Source: Oscheius onirici (Eukaryota > Nematoda > Chromadorea > Rhabditida > Rhabditidae). From it: DNA of 64,000 bases. The stretch is taken from NCBI GenBank assembly GCA_932521025.1, contig OW051470.1, positions 9,286,501-9,350,500 of the forward strand, read 5' to 3'. Below, one piece after another: positions 45,313 through 58,400 of this stretch; positions within the stretch are counted from its first letter, which is position 1; each line of letters opens with the position of its first letter. The notes beneath the pieces are model-generated. The model saw only the letters and a list, made by a program, of their open reading frames with translations, was not told the DNA's origin and ran no database searches. Made by a program: the position numbers and the translations under genes.

Positions 45313-48300
45313 TTATGGCGGATGTGTTAGAATAGGACCCTGGAGAGCTTCGAATCGGCTATGCTCGTTCAGCAAGTATTCGACAATCTGTCCCTGCATG
45401 ATCATGTTGAAAGCGAGATGGGAATTTGATTGGATCGGAGGCGGCTCTTCCTGAAAGATAGAGGGTTTACTAATAATAATAGCTCTTTTTGTACCTTTCT
45501 TCCGACTCGAAATATAAAAAGTTGAATCATAGGCAAATTTTCGGCTGTTTTTCACTTTTCTAGTCTGAGCTATTTTCTGTTAGTATGATGGGGAAAGATT
45601 GCTAGCCCGAAAGTGAGGTATTGTGGGTCAACGAGGCTGAGAATAACGACGAAATAACAAAGTTTTTGCATTGAAATTTCAAAGAATAACTAGGCAAAAA
45701 TAACTCGGACTATAAGTAAAATTTCTCCCGTTATTCAAGTCTTTGGCGAGCGGGTGCATTCTCGGACTATAGTTGTTGCTAAATCTCACCGAAATCACCA
45801 TTTCCTGGTCGTTTTTTGCGCTTCTAACGACGCTTATTGAATTCAGAATGTAAAACAACTTCCGGGAGAAAAGTAAAATAAATTAGGCGAAAAATGAACC
45901 ATTTTGAAGTCTTGTGAACGACCATTGTCAATTTCTGACTAGATTATCAGATTTCATGTCGAGGTTTTACAAGCTGTATATCCACCTTTTTACTGTTCTT
46001 CTTCTCCTTTTTTCCAATCGGCTTTTTTGGCTTCTCTTCGCCGCCATGGAACAGCGTCGGTCCAAACATTATGGCCAAGTTGTGCGATTGCATTCGATTC
46101 TTGTCCGAATGGGCTGCCACTCTGGAAAAAAACGTTATAATGCTTCAATATAAACGTTTTTAAACGTGTTTTTAAAAACAAGCAATTTCTTACAACTTAA
46201 ACATAAAAAGTACCTGTGAAGATGCCTTAACAGCATTTTCAGCGTCTCTCTATTCTCCAAGGGCAACGTTTTCAGCAGATCGTCGAGTTTCTTGAATCGC
46301 TGCTTCATGTTTTGTAGCTCTGAAAATTTGCATTCAGTTTATTTAAAACATGTTTAAAAAGCTCCAAGGGCTTAAATAGGTTTGAAAATGCGTTAAAAAC
46401 TGACTGATAGCGTTAAGATACTCTTTGTGGCAGCTGAGGGGAAAAAGTGGTTCGGCCAGCTCGCGGAAAAAGAGCTTCAGAGCTCCCGTAAGGACGTGAA
46501 CGTCTTCTTCGTTAACCAGGGCACTGTATTTGTCTAAAAATTGCCTTTTGTCTGAAAAAGTGTCTAAAATACCTTGATCTACCTGACAGCGTATTTTTTG
46601 AACGGCTGATAGGTTCCCGCTCACTCTGCATTTATTTTTTTTGTAGAAGACTGAGGAAAAAGTACCTGTATAGTCCGTCAATATTAAGGCCCTTGTTCTC
46701 GATGAGTTCGACGACTGTACGGAGGAATTTTGGGATCAGACTGTTCTCCATCTGACAGATGTTGGCCAAGGTGCTGCCGAAGACGGGCTCGGCTGAAAAT
46801 TTGGCGGTATTTTATGATACTCATAAGACTGACTAATTTCGGAATTTTTGAGAAGCTTTAGAAAATTCTGGTCGTGGCTAGACGGTAAGCTTTTTCAAAA
46901 AGCATTCATACCCTTTGAAAAAGTATTCTTTGAGCCATAACTTGTGGCTATTTTTCGCTATAGCCACCTCAACAGGCGTATTGGTAGAACGATGTGCCAT
47001 CAAAATCAATCTTTAGGGTAAATTAGCCATTTTTTAGCAGAATCATGTGCAGGAAAAAAACTAGACGGAAAGGTTATGAAGCTGTTAAAGTGAAAACAAT
47101 GAGCCTATTCAAAGTTTCTAATACAGTCAGCCTACATAACGTGAGTCGTTACCACAAAATTGGAGGATCGTTGATGTTGTTTTGGTACAAGAAAGCGATC
47201 TGGCCTTTGCAGAAGACTGGAATTCTCTAGATTATAAACTTTACAAGTTGGTCTTATTTTTTAACCAGCAGCTGGTAACGAAACCTTTCCTAGTGCGAGT
47301 CTTACTTTCAAGAGATTTGACAACTTTCCGACTCTTTTTTGACAAGTTGTCACCATTCTCAACAAATAAACCCACGTTTATAAATACCCTTCTCCTTCAG
47401 CGTGTCCACTGACGGCCTCGTTCGAAAGAAGCGCATCAACCGGTCCAGAATCGTTTCCCTCGAGACTCTTGGCTCTTCCTGTACCGACGGCTGGAAGGCG
47501 GACTGACTCATCACATCCTTGTCTCTTTTGCTGCTTCTCAGGCTAAAATTTCTTCCTTTTTTCAAATTTGGAGCCAAAAACCTTGAAGGGAGAGTGGTAG
47601 AATGCGGCCTTTGACTCAGTAGACTGGGATTTCGGACGACGGCATGAGATCCATCCAAAATTGAGGCGTGGAGCGGCAGACCGTGTGAAGCGGCAATTGG
47701 TGGCAGTTTTGAAATTACGTCTCTCAGCGCTTCGAACCATTCTACAGTATCCTGCTCGTTCGTCGACTTCCAGAGATAGCGAGGCCCGTAGACGAGGTCC
47801 AGCTTAATTTTTTCAAAGGTTTTTAAGGGAAAAGACAGAAAAACCTGTATGACTCGTTTCTTCTTCTTTTCCTTCTCGGCCAACCAGCTGACGGTAGCTC
47901 CACGGAGATCACAGACGCCGAGAGGGGCAGCGTAATGGTTGTCGTGTTTCTGGAAAATTCTTTTAGTGAAATAACCGTGTTTTTAGTAAAATGACCGAGT
48001 CAGGAAGGGACTGCTGGAAGACGGTAGTCTAGTGACTCACGATTTCTAGTTACTGACAGTACAAGGGACAGTGGATATTGGGAAATTGAACTAGTCTAGA
48101 AAGCCTTACTACAAGTTCATTACTGTACTCTCTCCTGACTTATTGTGAGTCAGGTCAGGCTGACTCATAGCCAAACTCTGGTTTTGTCTCATTTACAATA
48201 GTTTTCCTTTGAGTGTGCCTGCCAAACAAAAACAGAAAGACAGAGCGAGAGGGTTGAAAGATATAGTAAGTCAAGAGTCTAACAATGATAGTTTTTACGC

Positions 48301-50280
48301 AAAAGGGAAAGAGAGAGAGAGAGATTTTCAGTAAATCTACATAGATGAGTAGTGGAGACATCTGTAACTTCTATCCAGTTCAGAGTCTGTACTCTCTAGT
48401 TCTTGCAGACTCCAATTCAGAGTATCCAGTTCAATGAGAACACCCAGACCGTCGATTTACGATTTACATAGAAAAACACTAAAAAAAACTACCCACCTCT
48501 GCCGACTTTTCGTCTTTGTACAGTATCAAATGAGCCGATGTCAAGTAGAGAAAATTCGGTTGCCATTCCTTCTTTTTCGACTTTTGGGCCTCTGCAGTAC
48601 CGTCATAGACGACCTTCTCCATTTTTCCGCATCTCACAGTCCTCACAGGCTCCCTGTTCTCGCCGCTTCCTCTTCGTTCCTCCCGAGCTCCCGGCAGTTG
48701 ATCCGATTCGAAACTAGAGCCTTTTGGCGATTGTTCCTTCTCTATCTGGTAGCTGGTCGTTGGCAGGACCTGATATTTTTTAATTTGAAGAAAAATGGGT
48801 AAGAAAACCTGTGGAACGGGAATATTCTTGAGCTGTGGCGGTCTGGTCGTCTTAAAGGACTGTGCTCGCATCGAATTCGTAAGACCTTCGGAGCTGTTCT
48901 TGCGGACGGTTATGGCTGACTGAAAATGAAGAGAGGGTTACTGTAAATTATGTGATAGTACTGTTTTTGGTACTGTAATCAAATAAGGGCGGCAAAACTG
49001 GCAAGTTTATATTGTGGAAAACACTGATTTGTACCAAATCTAATTGTAAGGTAAAGGCTCGATGTGTTCTCGGGCGGTTCACTACAAGTTTAACTCAGAT
49101 GGAATCTTTAAGTACAATCTTTAAGTCTGGTTTAACTCAGATGGAATCGAACTTTCAGCATGTTTTTCTTCGCAGTATAACCTCAAATGGACTGCGCTAT
49201 GCGGAAAAGTCCGGGCGGCCGCTTCCAGCGTACCAACTCGAATCCTTTTGTGGATATTAGCTGTGGCGTACAATTAGATTATTAGACGTTTCCAGGATCA
49301 AATTTCCCACTATCCTGCTCTAAAAATTTCAAAGCTTACATGAGAACAAGAAACGGGAGCCTCCGTCCTCGTAGAGCTGAAAGTGGACAGTGTGCTGGGT
49401 TCCTGGGCTCTGGTATCCGGCAAATAGACATATTCCTCGTCACTTCCAGCATTTCCCGATCCTGGGCTGTCAATTGGAGCTGATTCACTGAATTTATGGG
49501 TATTTACAAGGAAACGCGATTCTTTTTACCAAAATTCGGTCGTCATCTAAAAAATGGCCAAAAGAAGCATTTTTCTGGTAAAAGTAGCAAAAAAATTACC
49601 TTTCAGAGAGCCTCGGGAGAGAGATTAGGCTGAAATCTTCCATTCCGCTGCGCGTGGCGTCCAGTATGGCTTGAACTTCGGCCGGAGTGCGCAGGAAACG
49701 TGGCGGAATCCATTGGCTCTTGCCGGAGGCGCTGTTGTAGAAATATGTCCTAATATTTTTATTGTTAGCCAAAAATATGGGCTAAAAATACCTTCCTAGC
49801 TCCGTCTCATATTCCATCCAGCCGTTGTTGAGATTGCGCTTCGAACAGTCATCGGGACCCGGTACGGGAGGGTTTGTTCTGAAAAATAGAGATTTTTGTA
49901 GCTCTCCGTGGTTTTACAGCTAAATATTGATATGAACTGGACAAATCGAGTGATTGCAAAAAATGTAGGTTTCAGCACAGGCTAAGCGGCTATTTTTCAT
50001 CCATAATGGTCTAATTTTCCCCATTTATTGTTCGCCAATGTCTCTAAGGCTCATTCTCAGCTCCTTCTAGCCAAAAAAAACCCGCAAACCTGCTGTTAAT
50101 CTCTTCAATTTCCTTCAAATTTGCATAAATGTGCTCTTCGGGCTGCTTCGGGGCTTCTGGTGAGACTCCCTGCTCGTCACTGCTGCTCCCTGACCTCTCT
50201 GGCAGATTTTCGAGCGACAAGGCGGCCATCTGCTGCTCTATACTATCGCCAATTGGAGAAAATGTCGCCAAAGTTGTCAT
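45313..50280 (-). CDS. Rho GTPase-activating protein with WW, PH and RhoGAP domains (ARHGAP12/15/27 type)
   Basis: Stimulates GTP hydrolysis by Rho/Rac GTPases at membranes. Fourteen exons join in phase to 728 residues: 50280-50090, 49878-49792, 49749-49600, 49487-49340, 48919-48809, 48769-48497, 47949-47845, 47802-47388, 46792-46666, 46625-46573, 46551-46405, 46319-46214, 46121-45986 and 45450-45313. A WW-like domain spans NGWMEYETELGRTYFYNS..SQWIPP. A PH domain starts at GKMEKVVYDG and ends at TVEWFEALRDVI. The RhoGAP domain starts VFGSTLANICQ; the arginine finger is in DGLYRVSGN, followed by VLTGALKLFFRELAEPLFP, KNRMQSHNLAIMFGPTLF and MIMQGQIVEYLL. Start chosen at MTTLATFSP, directly behind a TTCAGC junction; an in-frame ATG 12 bases upstream is less likely. 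The junction at 47803-47844 could be a 42-base intron with an AAG acceptor or 14 extra codons, since both keep the frame. No SH3 domain is seen. Confidence 0.9.
47990..48440 (-). repeat. Degenerate CTGACTCAGAGTCT/GAGAGAGA repeat in a RhoGAP intron
   Basis: The intron between exons 6 and 7 carries short runs of TGACTCACAGT, GAGAGAGAGAGAGA and AGTTCAGAGTCTGTAC-like sequence, part of the same family as the other intronic GAGTC repeats. Confidence 0.5.
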
Positions 50281-51048
50281 GCTGAAGTGCATTTCTCATA
50301 AATATGAAAATAAGCTCGGCGCGACAAACCTTGATCATCGAGGGGCCGTTTGGAGCAGTTAGTATGGTCTAATTGGTGAAAAGATCTGAAAAAAATGCGA
50401 TGAAAATGATAAGGAGACGATTGCAAAAGCACAAAGAGTAAACAGTGAGTCATAGAGCTTAGAAATTCGTTTCTTCTTCATTCCTAGCATGTTTGTAGGC
50501 TAAATTAAGCATATTTCAAGCCATTTCGGCCAAGAAATCTATAAAAGACGGCGTGGAGGGATGAGAAAAGGCAAACAGGAGAAAAAGCAGGAAGTGACAG
50601 TCGATGAACCGGCCCCGGCCAAAAGGCAAGACGGGACGGCCTACGCATTTGCGTACCCTCCTCCTTCTCCGGTCCATTTCCATTTCTTCGTGGGAATTGG
50701 GTCATTTTTGAGAGAAAATCTCATAATCCGATCATTTTCCTTCTTTTTGACTTTTCAGAGCGAAAATCTTGTATTTTCTGGTATTTCCTTTCATTTATTT
50801 ACGTTTCGCACAAATTGTACGCGATTTATAATCATTTCATAAAAAAATCACAGAAAAGCATGAGAAAGAAATGTAAATAGACTGATTGAATTGCCGCACT
50901 TGTTTTGGATCTACTGCGATTACTGTAGTGTCCCGACACGATTTTTTTAAACGGCGCAAATTCAAACTTCACTTCAATTTTCCTTCTTGAACGCTCCAAT
51001 TTTTTCCCTTTTTATCCTTCTGTTTTTCCTTGTAAAAATCCGTTTTAG
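50281..51048. promoter_or_regulatory. Divergent region between RhoGAP and CISD3 genes
   Basis: These 768 bases separate two divergent starts. No exon is supported on either strand. A CGTTTTAG acceptor directly precedes the CISD3 ATG. The string GTGTCCCGACACGATTTTTT near 50930 is shared with the foldback element at about 9482. Promoter role is inferred from geometry. Confidence 0.35.
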
Positions 51049-51918
51049 ATGGTCCAGCTGACAACAGTAAGCCGATTAGCAGTTTCTTGTACAAATTGGA
51101 GTCAAAAAACGGGCTTTGGACCGAATCGGCTATACAGAAAAGGCGTCCATTTTGTAGGAACCGAACCTCCGGCTCTCAAATATCACATAGTAAGTTATTT
51201 CAAGTGTTTTCACCCAAAAAACGTTTAGCTACAAGACAAAAAGCCTGGACAGGCGTATGGACTACAGGGAAAGAATCACGAGTTGCCTGGCAAAGGAAAG
51301 GTCTACTCTAAGCTACCGATCAAAGTGAGCCTGTTTTTTTTATTAGTTGTGCTGTTTAGTGCTCAGAAAGCATAAAATTTCGTAAAAAAAAAACAGCGAA
51401 AAAAACGAGAAAAATAGCGTTTCCCTTCTTGATATAGTCTTACGCGGAAATTGACAATTTCTGTATTTTTATTGCCATTTCCGTTTAATTTCGTGCACAA
51501 AATTGATGAAAACTGGAAAACAAGAAAAGAAGGCAAACAAGATGTTTTTATAAGGGAAATTGCTAAGAAATTGCTAAACAACTGATTTTTCGCCTAAACC
51601 CCAAATTTTAGGTACACATGAAGAAGGATAAGGTTTACGCGTGGTGTACGTGCGGCTACAGCGGCAGTCAGCCGCTCTGTGACGGCTCCCACAACTCGAT
51701 TCGAGTCCCAGATCTCAAGCTAAAACCCGTCCGATTCATTCCAGAAGAAGACATGACCGTCTGGCTGTGCAACTGCAAACAAACTTCAAATCGGTCAGTT
51801 TTCGCCTTAAAAATTCCATAAATTTTCTCGGAGATATCAATCAGCTTTCAGGCCCTTCTGCGACGGAACACACAAGACTCTCGTTGACGAGGACAAAAAA
51901 GCCGGTCTTTTCGATTAA
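51049..51918 (+). CDS. CISD3: CDGSH iron-sulfur domain protein (CISD3, mitochondrial)
   Basis: Mitochondrial matrix protein of the mitoNEET family carrying two 2Fe-2S clusters. Four exons (51049-51189, 51229-51324, 51612-51793, 51852-51918) join in phase to 161 residues. Two complete CDGSH motifs are present: CTCGYSGSQPLCDGSH (about residue 90) and CNCKQTSNRPFCDGTH (about residue 135), as in CISD3; mitoNEET itself has only one. No membrane span is present. The N-terminus (MVQLTTVSRLAVSCTNWSQK) is basic and hydroxylated, consistent with a mitochondrial targeting peptide. An extra segment of about 60 residues separates it from the first motif. AATAAA lies near 51981. A HIG1-like gene follows 207 bases downstream on the same strand, spacing compatible with a nematode operon. 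Confidence 0.93.
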
Positions 51919-52125
51919 AATGAACTGAAATTTTATTGTTAGGTAGACGTTAATTCTTGTTGTCTTTTCTTGTTACGAGTGAATAAAAATAGACAAAGCA
52001 AGCACAACGACTATGGAACTGCTGTGGGGAAGCTGTCTCGAGATTGAAAGTTTAGCGTCGTTCTCGAGAACTTTGCCAAATCTGTCGAGACCTATGAATG
52101 ATCCACATCCAGCGGAACATAAAAA

Positions 52126-52429
52126 ATGGTCCTGATCAGAGAAGAGTTCCGGAAGACTAGTTCGAGACAGGTTCAACATCATAATCTTCATCAAAAGGCG
52201 ATTATTTACTGATACTCAGGCGATAATACAGAAAAATTCTCTTTTTTCGAAACTATATCACATCCGCGCCACGGGCTTTACAGTAGCCGCAACCATTGCT
52301 GGACTTCTCGTGGCGATGCTTTCCATCACGGCCAGCGGCAGTTCGACTTTTCCGCCTGACAACAAAACTATCGACATTTTGACGGAGGCCGTCGTTGACC
52401 ACGGAGTCGCAGATTGGAGTAGAGCCTAA
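52126..52429 (+). CDS. Small HIG1-domain-like protein
   Basis: Two exons (52126-52170, 52220-52429) split by a 49-base intron encode 84 residues. Residues about 25-48 (KLYHIRATGFTVAATIAGLL) match the core of the HIG1 domain, where a charged RxR..QGFTV motif leads into a membrane helix. HIG1 proteins sit in the mitochondrial inner membrane and assist respiratory complex III/IV assembly. Only one helix is clear; the upstream half of the usual two-helix HIG1 domain is missing or very short. The tail (PPDNKTIDILTEAVVDHGV) is soluble. An in-frame TAA upstream supports the chosen start. The stop lies only 17 bases from the stop of INTS4 on the other strand, so the 3' UTRs must overlap. Confidence 0.55.
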
Positions 52430-52446
52430 ATTTTCTAATTTTTAGC

Positions 52447-55400
52447 TTAAAAAAATAAAACCTTGGTGGAAAGGGTATAAACATCTTGTGAATGAATAAA
52501 ATCCGCTGGTCGTGGCTTGAAAAAACTTCTCGTCTGTTCCGGGTAGTCTATCTGAAAAATTGCTCTTTGCTATAGTTAGACAGCTGTTAGGCCAAATCTA
52601 TTCTGGCAACAACGTCCCCAGCAGGGATGTGCGAAAGTACCGTATACTCGAAAGTCGAAAGCCGCCATGGCCGCGCACCAACTTTTAATCATTGGCGTCG
52701 ATACGCAGCTGGTTTTCAAATCCTCTTGCGTATCGACGTCTATGGTTAAGAGTTGGCGCGCTACTTTCGACTTTCGAGTATACGGTACTTTCGCACATCC
52801 CTGGTCCCCAGTTAAACAGCAACAAGAGCAAATCAGTTGTGGCCGCAACAGCCAGTCAGACAGTTGTTATGCTGTATTATTTAACAACAACATCCACAGT
52901 TAGACAGCTGTTGGGTCAAATCATCCATAAAATGAGCAATTTTTAGCTTACCTGAATTCTGACGTCGGCAATATCCTCTGCCGAAAAATGATGCAGCTGG
53001 GCCACAAATTCGACGACAGTCGGGTAGCCGGCAATGAATTTGATCGGTCTCTCTATGGCTATCTGCTTGTCCGGCTCCGTAATCTTAATTTCTCAGTTTT
53101 AAGCAAGAAATGGCAAAAAAAACCTGTGCCCATTTGACTTTGACCTTCTCGACGCCTTCGAAATCTGCCGGTAGTTTTGGCGACGTCCGATTCAGAATTT
53201 CGGCCAGTTTTACCGAAGAGAGGTACTTTTTCTCGTCGTAGCCGATTACATCGACCACCTGAAGAATCTCGGTCATGGCCTGCTGTTGGCTCGAGTGCGG
53301 TATCTTCACTTCGGTCATCAGCCTGAAAAGTTCGGATTTTAGAGAAATATACTTATGAAGTTTATGAGATTCAGCTCATTTTCCGAGTGCTATTTAGCCT
53401 TTCTATTAAAAAAAAGAAGAAGATAACAACAGGTTTAGAAAAACGGCGTGTATAGTCTGTTCATTTGAAACTGGGAATACCGTAATCGTAAACTTGTACG
53501 GGATATAGTATAGACTTCCAGAAGATCAGTCCAGACAACGAGAAAGAGTAAGAGAGTGAAACATTTGGTAGTCAAGCGAGAGACAGTAGTCATAGTATGA
53601 GTTAGTCTCTGGAAAAAGTCGACAGGGTATTGAATAACTCCGAGACAGGAAGAGTCGCACGATGTTCCAAAGAGAGAGAGAGAGTGAGACAGTTCAGGGA
53701 TACTTCCAGACAAAGATAAAAAAAGGCCGTTTTTTAAAATGGTGTGAAACAGAGAGACAGTGTGTCAGTTTCTAGAAAGAGACAGGTATTGAAAGACATT
53801 CAGACAAAGACAGTTGAGAACCAGAGGGAGAGTACAGGTAGACTTTCCCAGACAAAGTCAGTCGAAAGACGAGTGCAGTAAAGTCCTCGAAACGAATAAG
53901 CAACGGTTACAGTATCCCCAAATGAACAGACACCACCGCTTTCTCAGCAACTAACTAACCTCTTGGCTTCTGCACAGACGTCCTTAACCTCCAAAATGAT
54001 CCCGGCATAGGCTTCTGGACTGCTCATAAGCTTCGCCAGACTTGCTAGCAGCCGCAGATGAAAGATTAGAGCCTGAAGGAAGGCTCTCACGGCGTCATCG
54101 AGCCCGGCAAAGAGTCGCAGAGCGCCTAGGGCTGTTGTTATAGCCTAAATAATTATTTTTTAGATTAAAATTTACTAAAAACCTCATGAAGAAGATCCTG
54201 GACGCGACTTAGGTCTCCTCCGCGAATAATATTCTCCTCCAAGCTGTCCGTCGTCGAAAGGAGCTCCGTCAGCACATTAAGAAATTGAGCGGCACCGGCC
54301 AGAATCGTATTGAAGCTGCAGATGGCTTCGGCGTCACTGCTGACAAATTCGCGCGTCTGGTTCCGTTCTTGGAGCGTCGTCAGATTGAAAGAATCCAGTA
54401 GTTTGCCATATGTTTGGGTCAGAATCTCGGCCTAAACATGAACAGTTTCTAGTTGTCTTTCCGCTGAATTTAGTGCTTTTTTATGCTAGTCATTAAAAGA
54501 GTACGGTAACGACAAAAACTGTGCGATTTTGGGGCATTTTAAAGGACTGTCAGTTGCTTCCTCGTCCGTAATTTATCCTAAAACTGGCAAAGCCATTCTC
54601 GCCTTCATTTTCGGCCTATTTTGATGGGATAATTATAGTACAATGGACGCGATAAATTACAGGCAAATTAGCAAAAAGAAATACAATACCTTGGCTTCTC
54701 CCTCGCTCAGTAGCGCCGGCACGTTGCTGTTCAGAGCGAATCGCTCGTCCAGGGTCCTGATTGGCGAGACGAGATGCGGAGCCGACGCCCTCATGAATCT
54801 ATAGTGTTTTTGGACGTAATTTGGCAGAAGAGAGATGATGGGCTCGTAATTTGTCGCCGCACTGAGGATTAATATGATCCGGGCCAAGTAGAAGACGTTG
54901 TCGACGACCTGCTCTTGCGGCTCGAAAATTGGATGCAGATCGAGGAGACTGTCGATCATCGTGTGCACAAAAACGCCGTGTTTGGCTCCGAGCTGACTGA
55001 GACATCTGGAAATTGACTTTTTTCGGCGTGGAAAAAGATGAAGGTAACTACAGGCACTTATTAGAGTTACAATAATCTGAATTGTAAGCATAAGCTCAAA
55101 AATCTCGTATTTTACAGGAGAGACTGAGATAGTGGGATTAGATCAGAGTGACAACAAATCAAAGGGAAACGGCAACACCGGAAAAAACAATGTGATAGGC
55201 TAAAAACGAGCAACTTTAGTCCTGAAAAAGTCGTTGCAAAGCTTGCCCAAAAACCGACCAGACTGCATGTGTTGATCCTCAAATAGAATTTATAGCCAAA
55301 CATAATTTTATAGCTTTCTTTTTGGAGCAAAAAGGGACAACTATCGCATGTAACCTAACCCTCGTCATTCAGGCGATAATCGAGCGCTCTGCCACGCTCG

Positions 55401-58400
55401 GAAAATTTACGAAATGTTATAAACTCACTGAAAGATCTGCTCCTTATCGCCTGGGAATCGCTGCAAGCAGTTCAGTAGGGCTTTTGTGGTCATGTTCATG
55501 CATTCCGCGTCGGCAAATTCTCCTTTTCCTAAGAGTTCTCTCAAGGCTTGGCGCGATTCAAACATGGCATCGTCGAGACACTTTAACATCACAGCCAACT
55601 GTTCTTTGAGGAGCTGTCCGTGGACGACAAGCGGCGTCAGGGCAAGAATTGCGTCCAGTCGAACCTGAAGACGGAAAAAATATAATTATATTTTTATTTG
55701 GAACGTTTAGCTGCAAATGGCAGATTTCGGGGTTAGAGACTTTTCTTAGAAAAATTACAGTATAATTCGTGTCGAGACCCATCTGCTCAAATCCTATTTT
55801 TGCATTTTTTAGCGTGTTCCACTAATGTTCTTGATTTTTAGTTGTGTTCAATCGACTCAGCGTGAAAAACTACACCAGAAACGTGTAACCAAGCGTCAAA
55901 AATGTACAAAAACAGCGGAAAAATTGATTCACGAAAATTTGTTCTAGAATATTCTAGAACAATTTTTTCAAAGAAAAGTCCCTAACCCCAGATTTCGCTC
56001 CTTTTTTTGTACGAAAAACTCGAAAATGTGGGAAAATTGGAGCACGATCCCGCAGGTTTAACAGTTGTCTAACTGCAGCTGTTGTGATCAAAACCAATTC
56101 AGCCTAACCGCTGTCTAACTGTGGCCACAGACTCTCGGATCCAAGTTGTCTAACTGTGGCCTGTTGTAGCTACAACTGACTTGGTCTAACAAAAATTGAA
56201 TACTTGAATTTGCCTCCGTATCTTTGGCTGAGTATTGACACGCGCTAAAAAAAAGCTCCATACCTCGGCAATTTCGTCATTGAACATGTCCGTCAGATGT
56301 TCCAGAGCCGTACCGGCAAAAAATGGCCTATGAGCTGCCAGCTTTCCCAGCGAGTAGACGGCTCCCTTCCTAACGCTCATAAACTCGTCTTCCAGGGCCG
56401 AGACGAAGGCTCCACAGGCTCCTTGCGGAATTATTGAATCTTCTTCGTCTTTCGTCGCCGAATTGGAGACTGCTGACGGCGCCGGCGCATTCAGATCCTT
56501 GCCACTGGCCCATTCTGAGCTTCCTTGTGATTTGGCGGCCTTCTTTCGACTGTTCGCATCGACGCCCTCTTTCCAGCTCTTCCAGCGCTGTCCGGCAGCC
56601 GGCTTGACCCAACTCTGCTGCGTCATCGCGAACATTGACGACTTTTCCAACTTTACGGCTCCGGTAGTCTGAAAATGAGGAAATTCAATAAAAAAGTCAA
56701 AAATGATTGAAAAGGCTCTGAATAACGGGAAATTTGGACTAAAATGGCAAGAAAAATGAAAAATACCTTCATCGTCCTCATGAGCTTCTTATCAAGCGTC
56801 TGCTCCAAAAAATGGTCGGAAATGTAGTCGAATTCGCCGAGAAGGACGGCAGCTTCGGCTCGGACGTCCACTTCCATGTCATTGATGGCATGGCAAATGA
56901 GCGAAAAGGCATCGTCCGCCAACAGCATTGCCTGCTGTCCGTTGACTTCTTTCATCGGGTATTTCAGAGCGAAACTGAGCAAAATGTGAAGGACCAGCTT
57001 TCGCACTTGGCTGTCCGTGTCGTTGGCCAGCTGAAAATAGCATTTTTTGCAATTTTATAATATTTGAAAGTGTAGTACCGTCCCCTTTTCTATTCGCTTA
57101 GAGACTCAATTATCACACACAAATTGGATACTCAGTCAAGAGTACGTCGCTAAAATCTCAATTAGGCCAAATTCAAAAATATTGCCTGCGTAGCTTTGTA
57201 TGTACAGCATTCAGCCAGTTAGCATGTGAACATGGGATACTCAGCCAATTTCGACATTGTTGCTGAGTATCCAATGTTTGCAAGCTCTATTTGTGGCAAC
57301 GGGTCTCGCCGCGATAATTTTAAAGCACTAAGTCGCAGAAGAAAGTTCCTTATATATTTTATGGGACTGCCTCTTACATTGAGACTTTTAGACGGAAAAT
57401 CTTACCGTTTTGACGATTTTGTAGGCTTTTAGCGAGAGATGCTCAACGGCGGCGAGTTTTTTCATTCCTTCGGCTGCGGCGAGTCGAACCCGCGCATCGC
57501 GATCCGTCGTCACATCGATGAGCGTCTTTTCCAGCTCTTCGTAATCGGCAGATTTTCGGTGGGAAAGGTTAAAGAGCCGGGCTATCAGGAACTGGATGGC
57601 TGTGACTCGCGATAGGCTGTTGTTCGTGTGACGGAGACTTCGGCTGGCGCAGAGTTGAATGCTGAAAATTTTGTGACCGTCACATTTCGGGAAATCGGCG
57701 GCTCATTTTTGAACGAATTCAGTGTCAAAGGGCTTCTTTTACACGTCAAGTTCGATAGAAGCAAAGAGAAGGTGAAATAATGAGTGGAATTTAGCTTGAG
57801 CAAGCACGTGTATAACTCAAACGAACGGGGCCGCCTGACGAGCTTCTACCAAATTTGTGTTCGACTTGACAGGAAACTCCGAAATCTTCGACTTGTAATA
57901 GCTAAAATCGCGTAATTCCACCCCCCCCCCTTTTTTCATCGTGTTTCCAAGAAGAAAAAGGCATATACTGACCTATTGGGAATAACCTGTCCTTTCACCA
58001 CTTTCCTCTCCAGAGAATCCGTGATCAGCGACAGAATTCGTACGTCGAGATTTGGCTTCCCGATTAATTTCGAGCCTTCCGTCAGCAGACGATTGATGGC
58101 CGTCTTTGCGACGTCCTGATCGACAAAAGTCAGCACGTGCTTGAGATATTTGAGCAGCAAGTTGGCCACCTACTTTTCGGAATAAAATTATTGAAAAAAA
58201 CTAACCTGATCGTGTTTGACCTTAAATAAAGCCTCAAGAAGGAGATTTGTTGCCGAGACGGCGTTTTTCCCAATACTTGACAGATGATCGAGGGCGAATT
58301 CGCGCAGGAGATGGCCGGCAAGCTGACGGTCCCCTTGGCTGACCTTACTGACGACATCCTTTAAAACTTCGTCGGCTGAGCGACGCGCAACTGAAGGCAG

